A DNA stretch of 53,354 nucleotides from Candidatus Faecousia faecavium. GTDB taxonomy: Bacteria; Bacillota; Clostridia; Oscillospirales; Oscillospiraceae. The DNA lies in the NCBI GenBank assembly GCA_018712645.1, contig DVGO01000053.1, positions 1 to 53,354 of the forward strand. The letters are read 5' to 3'. Positions 24,870 to 33,085 of this stretch are shown here, in pieces; the stretch's first letter is position 1; each line of letters begins with the position of its first letter. The notes under the pieces were generated by a model, which did not search any database, was not told where the DNA came from, and saw nothing but the letters and a program-made list of their open reading frames with translations. The position numbers and the translations under genes are program-made.

Positions 24870-26466
24870 GGTCTTTCCCTCCCTCCACAACGCCGGACAT
24901 GGCCAGGCCGTACTCGGCGTCGGAAGCGTCCGGTCCAAAGATACCGGTCAGCTTTCCGTCAGAAACAATGGCAATCCGGTCGCAAAGGCTGCGCAGCTCG
25001 TTCAGTTCCGAACTGACCATAATGATGGTCATGCCCTGCTCCCGGTTCATCTTGGCCAGCAGCTCCAGCACCAGCTTCTTTGCGCCGATGTCAATGCCAC
25101 GGGTGGGCTCGGAAACAATCAGAAGCTTCGGCTCCATGGTAATGGCCCGGGCCAGGCAAACCTTCTGCTGGTTGCCGCCGGAGAGCCGTCCGGCATACTG
25201 CTCCGGCCCTGTACAGCGAATATCCAAAGCTTTGATCATTTCCAGGGCATGCTGTTTGGCTGCCTTCCCATTGAACTGGGTAATGGGGCCGAATTTCCGC
25301 AGGAACTTGCCCTGAATCTGCATGGCTGTGAAGATAATGTTCTGCTGGATGGATTTTCCCAGAAGCAGACCCACGCCCCGGCGGTCTTCCGATACAAAAG
25401 CGATGCCCTTTTTCAGCGCGTCGCCCAGCTTGGACGGGTTAATTTTCTGGCCGTCAAACTCCACTTCGCCGCTGCAGGGATACAGGCCCAGAATGCCGTT
25501 GGGTATGCCAACCTTGCCCTGACCTGCCAGGCCGCCGATGCCCAGGATTTCTCCCCGGCGCAGATTCAGATCCACTCCCCGAACCCGCTCGCCAGGCATA
25601 TCCACATAGAAGTCTTTCAGCGTAAGCAATAGATCATCGTCACGAATGCCCCGGTTATCCTGGGTCATGTTGTCCACCAGTTTTTCCACTTTCCGGCCGA
25701 TCATCAGTTCGGCAATTTTGGCAGCCGTGGTGTCCTTGGTTTCCAGACGACTGACAAAGGTGCCGTCGCGCAGAACGGTCATGGAATTGGTAACGGCGAT
25801 TACCTCGTTGATCCGGTGGGTAATGAAGATGATGGCAATGCCCTTGGAGGCGATGACCCGCATGGTATCCAGCAGCCGGTCTGCTTCCGATTCCGTCAGC
25901 ACCGCGGTGGGTTCATCAAAAATCAGCAGCTTGATGCCGGTTTTGTCAATTTCCCGGGCGATTTCGATAAACTGCATATAGCCTACCGGCATACCCGCCA
26001 CCATGGCATAGTCCTCAATGTTCAGGCCGATGGTATCCAGCGCTTTCCGGGTATCGGCTGCCATGGCAGGCTTATCCAGCCGTTCCAGCGATTTGCCCAG
26101 CAGGGAACTTGCCACGGTAGGCGTGGTAATCTCCCGGCCCAGTTTGACATTTTCCGTCACCGTGAAGCCGGGAATCAGCATAAACTCCTGATGCACCATG
26201 CCGATACCCAGCTGCATTGCCTTATTGGGGCTGTCGATGGTGACCTTCTCCCCGTCAAACTCAATGCTGCCACCGTATCCGCCGGTGTTGTGAATCACCG
26301 GCATGCCAAACAGGATATTCATCAAGGTAGACTTACCGGCGCCATTCTCGCCCATCAGCGCGTGAATTTCTCCGGGTCTGACCTTCAGCTGGACACCTTT
26401 GAGCACCTTATTGCCAAAGTACTCTTTGCTGATGTCCTCCATATTCAGTACATATTCCTTATCCAT
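24862..26466 (-). CDS. Double-domain ABC ATPase of nucleoside/sugar importer type
   Basis: This 534-residue ATPase has two nucleotide-binding domains, as in RbsA/MglA and nucleoside importers. Domain 1 has a standard Walker A GENGAGKST and Walker B LLIFDEPTA. Its signature region reads AGMPVGYMQFIEIARE, without LSGG. Domain 2 has a degenerate P-loop (GLAGQGKVGIPNG), as usual in this family, with an intact signature LSGGNQQKV and Walker B LLIVSEPTRG. The ATG at 26466 follows AAGGGG. The leader just upstream contains a 21-bp hairpin, and a terminator separates this gene from the binding-protein gene. It drives uptake with the two permeases downstream. Confidence 0.9.
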   Translation of the reverse strand: MDKEYVLNMEDISKEYFGNKVLKGVQLKVRPGEIHALMGENGAGKSTLMNILFGMPVIHNTGGYGGSIEFDGEKVTIDSPNKAMQLGIGMVHQEFMLIPGFTVTENVKLGREITTPTVASSLLGKSLERLDKPAMAADTRKALDTIGLNIEDYAMVAGMPVGYMQFIEIAREIDKTGIKLLIFDEPTAVLTESEADRLLDTMRVIASKGIAIIFITHRINEVIAVTNSMTVLRDGTFVSRLETKDTTAAKIAELMIGRKVEKLVDNMTQDNRGIRDDDLLLTLKDFYVDMPGERVRGVDLNLRRGEILGIGGLAGQGKVGIPNGILGLYPCSGEVEFDGQKINPSKLGDALKKGIAFVSEDRRGVGLLLGKSIQQNIIFTAMQIQGKFLRKFGPITQFNGKAAKQHALEMIKALDIRCTGPEQYAGRLSGGNQQKVCLARAITMEPKLLIVSEPTRGIDIGAKKLVLELLAKMNREQGMTIIMVSSELNELRSLCDRIAIVSDGKLTGIFGPDASDAEYGLAMSGVVEGGKDHD

Positions 26467-26485
26467 AGTTAACCCCTTTTTGATA

Positions 26486-26533
26486 AGCGCTAAACGATTT
26501 GTGCATATGGGGATGCGCAAATCGTTCAGCACT
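26486..26533 (-). promoter_or_regulatory. Long hairpin in front of the ABC ATPase gene
   Basis: A near-perfect 21-bp inverted repeat (AACGATTTG.GCAT core, CCCCAT loop) ends about 20 nt upstream of the ATPase start codon on the minus strand. It has no following T run, so it is more likely an mRNA stability or processing element than a terminator. Confidence 0.6.
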
Positions 26534-26580
26534 CATGTGTCTGTCCGCCGGCTGTCGCAAGGGCAGCCATACTTCCGAAG

Positions 26581-26615
26581 AAAAATGCGCCCATCGATCA
26601 AGACCGATGGGCGCA
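26581..26615 (-). terminator. Intercistronic terminator/attenuator after the binding-protein gene
   Basis: The stem TGCGCCCATCG / CGATGGGCGCA with TTTTTC on the minus strand. It would let the binding protein be made in excess over the membrane subunits. Confidence 0.85.
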
Positions 26616-26657
26616 TTGATCTAAAAAACTGTCAGGTTACGATGTACGCCCTAGAAT

Positions 26658-27797
26658 TTAGAAGGTGTAGAAGGGGCACAGAATCATGAAGAAGTTGTCC
26701 AGTTCGCCGTTGGCGTCAGAGTAGTGAGAAATCTTGGTCTCTTCACCGGAGATCTTCTTCATCTCAGCCAGCAGAGCTTCTTCGTCGCAGCGGTCGGTGA
26801 TCTCACCCTTGCACCACTTGATGGCGTATTCCACACCGGCTTCGATCATCATCATATTGATGGGAACTTCCCAGGTGGACATACGGCCGGTGTTGCCATA
26901 CTCTGCAACCTTGGCCTTGATCTGCTCCAGCATGTAGGGCACATCGCCTTCGTGGCCTTCGGTGGAGATGTTAAAGGCGGAGGGGTAAGCGTGGTAGGGA
27001 GAGGGGCAGCACTGCTGGGGGAAGATAGCGCCCAGCTCGGCAACCTGCTGAATCAGAGGAGTCTGCATGGAGCAGTTGGTGCAGAAGAAAGCGGTGTCCT
27101 TGCCGTACTCATCCACATAAACCTTAATGTTCTCCGTAACCCAAGCCTGAGCGCCGGTAACGCCGGCATCACCAGTGGGATCGGGAGCGGTAGCTTCTAC
27201 ATACTCAATGCCCAGCTCTGCGCAGCGGGCCTTGAAGCCGGCCTGACGGGCGGAGATGGTAGCGTAGCCCAGATGGCGCTCGAAGGAAATGTGAACGAAG
27301 GTCTTGGCGCCCATGGAAGCTGCCTGGTCAACGACAGTGGTACCCATGGCGATTTCGTCTACCAGCATGCAGATATCAGCAGCTGCGGCGATGACGGCGG
27401 GGTCTTCTGCGCAAACACCGGTGATGAACAGTACATCATCCCGGGTTTCCTTGACCTTATTGATGGCAGCGGTAGCACCGGGGACGGCCTGCACAAAGAC
27501 AATGGCCTTGACATCCGGGTCAGCAGCCATGTTGGTAACGGTAGCGATGGTCTGCTCGGTTTCGGTGGAGAAGTTGTCGGGATAGGTCGCGGTGACGATC
27601 ATATCGCCGTACTTTTCCTTCATCTTCTGGGCAGCCTGGTATTCTTCCTCGCCCTGAGAAACGGTGCCGGTAATAATACCGATCTTGAAGTCGGCGGAAC
27701 CGGAATCGCTGCCGGAACTGCTGGAACCGCATGCAGCCAGACCGAGCACCAGAACCAGTGCCAGGATCATGCACAGAACCTTGTTGAACTTTTTCAT
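26658..27797 (-). CDS. DUF3798-type substrate-binding lipoprotein
   Basis: This 379-residue lipoprotein has a signal sequence ending at LAAC. A Ser/Gly-rich linker leads into a periplasmic-binding-protein type I-like fold resembling DUF3798 (PF12683). Recognisable parts are 'FKIGIITGTVSQGEEEY' at the start, then 'VKAIVFVQAVPGATAAINKV', 'CMLVDEIAMGTTVVDQAASMGAK' and 'YGKDTAFFCTNCSMQTPLIQQ'. It contains an unusual number of Cys. The ATG at 27797 follows GGAGG by 12 bases; the frame continues 25 codons upstream without a ribosome site. It is the first gene of the importer operon. BMP-type neighbours suggest a nucleoside or related small ligand, but the ligand of DUF3798 proteins is not established. 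Confidence 0.85.
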   Translation of the reverse strand: MKKFNKVLCMILALVLVLGLAACGSSSSGSDSGSADFKIGIITGTVSQGEEEYQAAQKMKEKYGDMIVTATYPDNFSTETEQTIATVTNMAADPDVKAIVFVQAVPGATAAINKVKETRDDVLFITGVCAEDPAVIAAAADICMLVDEIAMGTTVVDQAASMGAKTFVHISFERHLGYATISARQAGFKARCAELGIEYVEATAPDPTGDAGVTGAQAWVTENIKVYVDEYGKDTAFFCTNCSMQTPLIQQVAELGAIFPQQCCPSPYHAYPSAFNISTEGHEGDVPYMLEQIKAKVAEYGNTGRMSTWEVPINMMMIEAGVEYAIKWCKGEITDRCDEEALLAEMKKISGEETKISHYSDANGELDNFFMILCPFYTF

Positions 27798-27960
27798 TTT
27801 GAAAAAATCCTCCCTCTTAAAAAATATATGACAATTACTTTTCTCAAAAGTAATAGCCTTACAGCGCTTCACTTTCCTTTTGCAAAGGAACGGTTAAGAA
27901 TATCAAAAAATCACATAAACCAGATTTTTATCGAAAATTTGCAGGATATCATTGCTTTAA

Positions 27961-28024
27961 TGCTTCAATTAAATGAAGCAAAACCACTTGTCGGTATTAT
28001 AACGGATTGACTGTTATTTTGCAA
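27961..28024 (-). promoter_or_regulatory. Promoter and leader palindrome of the DUF3798 ABC operon
   Basis: Minus-strand TTGCAA (28019-28024), 17-bp spacer and perfect TATAAT (27996-28001). The start of the roughly 190-nt leader holds a perfect palindrome TGCTTCA-N6-TGAAGCA (27961-27980). A second hairpin ATTACTTTT / AAAAGTAAT lies near 27833-27855. Between this and the miaB promoter nothing else is recognised. Confidence 0.65.
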
Positions 28025-28271
28025 GTATTCCTTCTTTGGATTGCAAATTTTTGTACAATTCTCTATTTCGTCATGGAAAATTCACATATTTTTCACAACT
28101 GCACTGTGCAATGTGCCCATATACAGCGGATTTATGTTCTTCCAGCAAAGACGTTTTCTGTTTCATATCCGCCGTTCACAGCCTGTGGGCAAGAGACGTT
28201 TTTCATCCCGCTGCGGAACTTTCTTTATTGCCAGAGCCGCAATCATTTCCATCATTTCTCGCGATCCGCAC

Positions 28272-28300
28272 TTGAAAAGAAGAAGCAAAACTGTTATCAT
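28272..28300 (+). promoter_or_regulatory. Promoter of the miaB-mutS-mutL-miaA-hfq operon
   Basis: TTGAAA (28272-28277), 17-bp spacer, TATCAT (28295-28300), 37 bp upstream of the miaB ATG. Confidence 0.65.
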
Positions 28301-28336
28301 GTATAGTTGAGATTGTATCCACTGGAGGACTCCCCT

Positions 28337-29761
28337 ATGAATACCAAAACCACTGTTATTTCCCAGGAAGAACTGGAGCATCAGTTCGCCTATTGTGATA
28401 AAATCGCCGCTTACTGGCAGTCCCGCAGACAGGTTCCCACCGCTTATGTGGAAACCTACGGCTGTCAGCAAAATGAAGCGGACTCCGAAAAACTGCGGGG
28501 ATATCTGATTCAAAGCGGCTACCGCATGATCTCGGAAGCGGAAGGCGCAGATGTGGTGATTCTGAACACCTGTGCCATTCGGGAACACGCTGAGCAGCGG
28601 GTTTTTGGCAACCTGGGTGCGCTGACCCATACCAAACGCCGTCATCCGGCTCAGAAAATCTTCCTGTGCGGCTGCATGGCCGGTCAGGAAGTGGTTTCCA
28701 GCCGGATCAAAGCCAGCTACCCCCATGTGGATGGGGTGTTCTCCACCCACCATCTGTGGCAGTTCCCGGAAATCCTGTGGAAGGTGCTGGATGGAAAAAA
28801 GCGGCAGTTCTATATTACCGATGAGCCCGGCTCCATTGCCGAAGGCATCCCCCAGCAGCGGGATTCCCAGCTGAAAGCCTGGGTCTCCATCATGTACGGC
28901 TGCAACAATTTCTGCACCTACTGCATCGTTCCCTATGTCCGGGGGCGGGAACGCAGCCGTCAGCCGGAGGATATTCTGCGCGAGTGCCGGGCTTTGATTG
29001 AAAGCGGCGTAAAAGACATCACCCTGCTGGGTCAGAATGTGAACTCCTATGGCAAGGATTTGTCCTGCGGCGTGGACTTTGCCGACCTTTTGGAGCAGAT
29101 TGCCCAGATTCCCGGCGACTTTTTGATCCGGTTTATGACCAGCCATCCCCGGGATGCCTCCAACAAGCTGTTCGACACCATGGCAAAGTACGATAAGATT
29201 GCCAAGCAGCTGCATCTTCCCTTCCAGTCCGGCTCTTCCCGAATCTTGAAAGCCATGAATCGCCACTACGACCGGGAAACTTACCTGGAAAAGGTTCGCT
29301 ATGCCAAACAGGTGATGCCTTCTCTGGTGCTGACCTCCGATGTGATTGTAGGCTTCCCCGGAGAGACGGAGGAAGATTTTGCCCAGACCCTGTCTCTGAT
29401 TGAGCAGGTGCATTACGACAGCCTGTTTACCTTCATCTTCTCCCCCCGGCCCGGCACTCCTGCGGCTTCTATGGAAGACCCCACCCCGAAAGAGGAGAAA
29501 AACCGCCGTTTTGACCGGCTGTGTGCCTTGCAAAACGCCATTTCCGAACAAGTCCACCAGAACTATGTGGGCAAAACCATGCGGTGTCTGGTAGATGGCC
29601 GGGACAAAGAGTTTCTCACCGCCCGGACAGAAGGCGGCAGATTGGTCCGGTTCCAGGGCTGCGACAGCCTGATTGGCAGCTTCCAGAATCTGACCATCAC
29701 CGGCGCTACCACCTGGAGCCTGACCGGCGAATTGGCCGAACAAGCCGCAAACCACAGATAA
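28337..29761 (+). CDS. miaB: tRNA-2-methylthio-N6-dimethylallyladenosine synthase MiaB
   Basis: This 474-residue radical-SAM methylthiotransferase adds a methylthio group to i6A37 in tRNA. The N-terminal UPF0004 domain carries the auxiliary-cluster cysteines in VETYGCQQNEAD, LNTCAIREHAE and CGCMAG. The radical-SAM triad is C-x3-C-x2-C in MYGCNNFCTYC. A C-terminal TRAM domain binds tRNA. The ATG at 28337 has GGAGGA eight bases upstream; the frame starts ten codons earlier with TTG. It heads the operon that also holds miaA, whose product makes MiaB's substrate base. Confidence 0.95.
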   Translation: MNTKTTVISQEELEHQFAYCDKIAAYWQSRRQVPTAYVETYGCQQNEADSEKLRGYLIQSGYRMISEAEGADVVILNTCAIREHAEQRVFGNLGALTHTKRRHPAQKIFLCGCMAGQEVVSSRIKASYPHVDGVFSTHHLWQFPEILWKVLDGKKRQFYITDEPGSIAEGIPQQRDSQLKAWVSIMYGCNNFCTYCIVPYVRGRERSRQPEDILRECRALIESGVKDITLLGQNVNSYGKDLSCGVDFADLLEQIAQIPGDFLIRFMTSHPRDASNKLFDTMAKYDKIAKQLHLPFQSGSSRILKAMNRHYDRETYLEKVRYAKQVMPSLVLTSDVIVGFPGETEEDFAQTLSLIEQVHYDSLFTFIFSPRPGTPAASMEDPTPKEEKNRRFDRLCALQNAISEQVHQNYVGKTMRCLVDGRDKEFLTARTEGGRLVRFQGCDSLIGSFQNLTITGATTWSLTGELAEQAANHR

Positions 29762-29773
29762 AGGAGGGGTTTC

Positions 29774-32377
29774 ATGGCCGCAAATGAAAAAGAACTGACC
29801 CCCATGCAGCGGCAGTACCTGCAGATCAAGGAGCAGAATCAGGACTGCATTCTGTTTTTCCGCTTGGGTGACTTCTATGAAATGTTCAACGAGGACGCCA
29901 AACTGGCTGCCCGGGAACTGGATCTGACCCTGACCACCCGTGACCGGGGCCGCCCCAAGGAAGAGCAGACCCCCATGTGCGGCGTGCCTTATCACAGTGT
30001 GGATTCCTACATTGCCCGGCTGGTGCAGAAGGGCTACAAAGTTGCCATCTGTGAGCAGATGACAGACCCCGCCCTGACCAAAGGACTGGTAGAGCGGGAA
30101 ATCACCCGCATCGTCACCCCCGGCACTGTCACCGAAAGCTGCATGCTGGATGAGAATAAGAACAATTACATCGGCTGTATTTACGGAGAAAGCGGCAAGT
30201 TTGGTCTGGCTTTCTGCGATGTGTCCACCGGTGCGTTCTTTGCCACGGTCTGCTCTGACGGGCAGAGCGTTGCGTCGGAATTGGGACGGTTTGCCCCCAG
30301 TGAGGTGATCCGATACGGTCAGAATGTGGACTGTGAGCCGATTTCGGACGCCATTTTCCGCAGACTGAACTGCTGTGTGGACGAAGGAAAGGCAGAACTG
30401 TTCCGGCTGGAACAGGCGGAAAGTCTGCTGGAGGGCCATTTCCAGGCGTCTCTATCTCAGTTGGGACTGGTAGGGCTTCCCGCCGCCGTGATTGCCAGCG
30501 GCGCATTGCTGCAGACCCTGCTGACGCTGCAGAAAAATGATCTGGCCCACATCCGCCAGCTGCAGTACTATACCACCGGAAAGTTCATGGAACTGGATCT
30601 GGACGCCCGGCGGAATCTGGAACTGACGGAAACCATGCGCTCCAAGGAGAAAAAAGGAACCCTGCTGTGGGTGCTGGATAAAACCCACACCGCCATGGGC
30701 GGGCGGCTGCTGCGCTCCTGGCTGGAAAAGCCGCTGCTGGACCCGGTGGAGATTACCCGCCGCCACAGCGCTGTGGAAGAACTGGCGGACAACACCATTG
30801 TCCGGGGCGAACTGGAAAAGGCATTGACCGACGTTACCGACCTGGAACGGGTAATGACCCGGATTGTCACCGGAACGGTTAACTGCCGGGATTTGCTGGG
30901 ACTGGCCCGGGGCTTCCGCGCCCTGCCGGAGGTGAAGCGGCAGCTGCAGAGCGCCGAAGCGCCGCTGCTGCGCAAATTAGAGCAGAGCATGGACGCTCTG
31001 GCAGATTGTGCCGATTTGATTGAGTCCACCATTGTGGAAGATCCTCCCCTGACTGTCCGGGAAGGCGGCATCATCCGCAAAGGCGCCAGTGAAGAAGCCG
31101 ACCGGCTGCGGGACATTATGGAAGGCGGCAGCGGTACCATTGCCGCTGTGGAAGCTTCCGAACGGGAGAAAACCGGCATCCGCACCCTGAAAGTGGGATA
31201 TAACCGTGTGTTTGGCTACTATATCGAAGTATCCAAATCCTTTATGGATCAGGTGCCGGAGCATTACATCCGCAAGCAGACCTTAGCAAACTGCGAGCGC
31301 TACATCACCCAGGAACTGAAAGAACTGGAAACCCAGGTACTCACTGCAAAAGACCGGCTGACCGCCCTGGAATACCAGATTTTCACCCAGCTGCGGGAAC
31401 ATCTGGCCCAGCAGGCCGCCCGGGTGCAGCAGACTGCCGCCGCGGTAGCTGCCGCCGATGCTCTGTGCAGCCTGGCCAGCGTAGCGGTGCAGCGGGGCTA
31501 CTGCCGTCCGGAAATCACTCTGGGGCAGGAAATCTCCATCACCGATGGCCGTCATCCGGTGGTGGAAGCCATGCTGAAAGATTCCCTGTTTGTACCCAAT
31601 GACACCCACCTGGGTGCGGATAATCACCAGGTTTCCATTATCACCGGCCCCAACATGGCTGGTAAATCCACCTACATGCGTCAGGTGGCCCTGATTGTGC
31701 TGATGGCCCAGATGGGTTCCTTTGTCCCCGCCCGCAGCGCCAGCATTGGTCTGGTTGACCGGGTATTCACCCGAATCGGCGCCAGTGACGACCTGGCTTC
31801 GGGACAGTCTACCTTTATGGTGGAGATGTCGGAGGTTGCTTCTATATTAAAGTATGCCACCTCCCGGAGCCTGCTGATTCTGGACGAGATTGGCCGGGGT
31901 ACCTCCACCTACGACGGCATGGCCATTGCCCGGGCAGTTCTGGAATATGCCGCCAACCCCAAGCGGCTGGGCGCCAAGACCCTGTTCGCTACCCACTATC
32001 ACGAACTGAGCAGCCTGGAACATAAGCTGCCCAACGTAAAAAATTACAACATTGCCGTGAAAAAACGGGGAGATCAGATGATTTTCCTGCGGAAAATTGT
32101 CCCCGGCGCTACCGATGACAGCTATGGCATTGAAGTGGCCAAGCTGGCAGGCATTCCCAACGCCGTCATCAGCCGGGCCAGAGAAATTCTTGCGGAACTG
32201 GAAGCCCAGGGCCCTGCCCAGCCTGTCGTGGCAGCAGCGGAGCCGGAGGATCAGGTCAGCATGATCGACCTGACGGGGCAGCAGATTGTTGCCGCCCTCA
32301 GCGCCATTTCCGTGGAAACCCTGACCCCCATTGAAGCCATGAACGAGCTGTACAAGCTCAAGCAGTTATTACAGTAA
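29774..32377 (+). CDS. mutS: DNA mismatch repair protein MutS
   Basis: This 867-residue protein is the mismatch sensor, of normal length. The mismatch-wedging F-x-E is present (F34, E36 in GDFYEMF), then connector and lever domains and the clamp. The ATPase has Walker A GPNMAGKST at about 625-633 and Walker B LLILDEIGRGTSTYDG. The C-terminal tail carries the dimer helix-turn-helix. AAAGGAGGGG lies upstream of the ATG. It follows miaB by 12 bp and precedes the CPBP gene by 3 bp. Confidence 0.97.
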   Translation: MAANEKELTPMQRQYLQIKEQNQDCILFFRLGDFYEMFNEDAKLAARELDLTLTTRDRGRPKEEQTPMCGVPYHSVDSYIARLVQKGYKVAICEQMTDPALTKGLVEREITRIVTPGTVTESCMLDENKNNYIGCIYGESGKFGLAFCDVSTGAFFATVCSDGQSVASELGRFAPSEVIRYGQNVDCEPISDAIFRRLNCCVDEGKAELFRLEQAESLLEGHFQASLSQLGLVGLPAAVIASGALLQTLLTLQKNDLAHIRQLQYYTTGKFMELDLDARRNLELTETMRSKEKKGTLLWVLDKTHTAMGGRLLRSWLEKPLLDPVEITRRHSAVEELADNTIVRGELEKALTDVTDLERVMTRIVTGTVNCRDLLGLARGFRALPEVKRQLQSAEAPLLRKLEQSMDALADCADLIESTIVEDPPLTVREGGIIRKGASEEADRLRDIMEGGSGTIAAVEASEREKTGIRTLKVGYNRVFGYYIEVSKSFMDQVPEHYIRKQTLANCERYITQELKELETQVLTAKDRLTALEYQIFTQLREHLAQQAARVQQTAAAVAAADALCSLASVAVQRGYCRPEITLGQEISITDGRHPVVEAMLKDSLFVPNDTHLGADNHQVSIITGPNMAGKSTYMRQVALIVLMAQMGSFVPARSASIGLVDRVFTRIGASDDLASGQSTFMVEMSEVASILKYATSRSLLILDEIGRGTSTYDGMAIARAVLEYAANPKRLGAKTLFATHYHELSSLEHKLPNVKNYNIAVKKRGDQMIFLRKIVPGATDDSYGIEVAKLAGIPNAVISRAREILAELEAQGPAQPVVAAAEPEDQVSMIDLTGQQIVAALSAISVETLTPIEAMNELYKLKQLLQ

Positions 32378-32380
32378 AGT

Positions 32381-33079
32381 ATGGGTAAACGTTATTCCGT
32401 ATCTTCTTGTCCCAATAGCGGGGAAACCGCCGCCGGTTTTGCCTATCTTGCCTTCCAGCTTCTGCTGCTGCCCGGGCTTTTGACCTGGGGCAATGGGAAG
32501 CTTTCCCAGCCGATGAGTAATGCCCAGCTGAATTTTGTTTTTTATCTCATCAATTTTCTGGCTGTGGTTTTGATTTTTCACAATCTGCTGGGCCGGGGGT
32601 TGGAACAGGTGTGGCGTCATCCGGCCTACTTTTGCCAGGCCGTAATTCTGGGCTTGGTTGCCTATTACGCCTGCCTTCAGGTTACCGGCTGGATTATCTC
32701 TCAGCTGGCTCCGGGATTTTCCAATTACAATGACCAGTCTATTTTGGATATGAGCCAGGGGAACGCCTTCCTGATGGGAATCGGTACCGTGGTTCTGGTT
32801 CCCCCTGCGGAAGAGTGCTTCTATCGGGGACTGATTTTCCGTAACTTCTATGCAAAATCCCCTTGGGCGGGATATGTGGTGTCCATTCTGGCCTTCTCCC
32901 TGATTCATATTCTGGGCTTTGTGGGAATTTATACGCCCTTGGAACTGCTGATGGCCCTGCTGCAATATCTGCCTGCGGGAGTGTGCCTTGCCTGGTGCTA
33001 CACCAAAGCCGATACCATTTTTGCCCCCATTTTGCTCCACGCCGCCATCAACTTTATCAGTTTCCAAGCCTTGAGGTAA
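32381..33079 (+). CDS. CPBP family intramembrane metalloprotease-like protein
   Basis: This 232-residue membrane protein of the CPBP/Abi (Rce1-like) family has about seven hydrophobic spans. All three family motifs are intact: EECFYRG (EExxxR), FSLIH (FxxxH) and HAAIN (HxxxN), which form the metal site of Rce1-type proteases. Its position between mutS and mutL, with 3 bp to mutS and overlapping translation signals toward mutL, means it is transcribed with mismatch repair although no functional link is known. The ATG has only a weak ribosome site within the mutS tail, so coupled translation is likely. Confidence 0.88.
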   Translation: MGKRYSVSSCPNSGETAAGFAYLAFQLLLLPGLLTWGNGKLSQPMSNAQLNFVFYLINFLAVVLIFHNLLGRGLEQVWRHPAYFCQAVILGLVAYYACLQVTGWIISQLAPGFSNYNDQSILDMSQGNAFLMGIGTVVLVPPAEECFYRGLIFRNFYAKSPWAGYVVSILAFSLIHILGFVGIYTPLELLMALLQYLPAGVCLAWCYTKADTIFAPILLHAAINFISFQALR

Positions 33080-33085
33080 TTGCCT

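Noticed and set aside
28163..30439. 758-codon open frame on the minus strand across miaB and mutS
   Set aside because: It covers a promoter and two conserved plus-strand genes and shows no domain.
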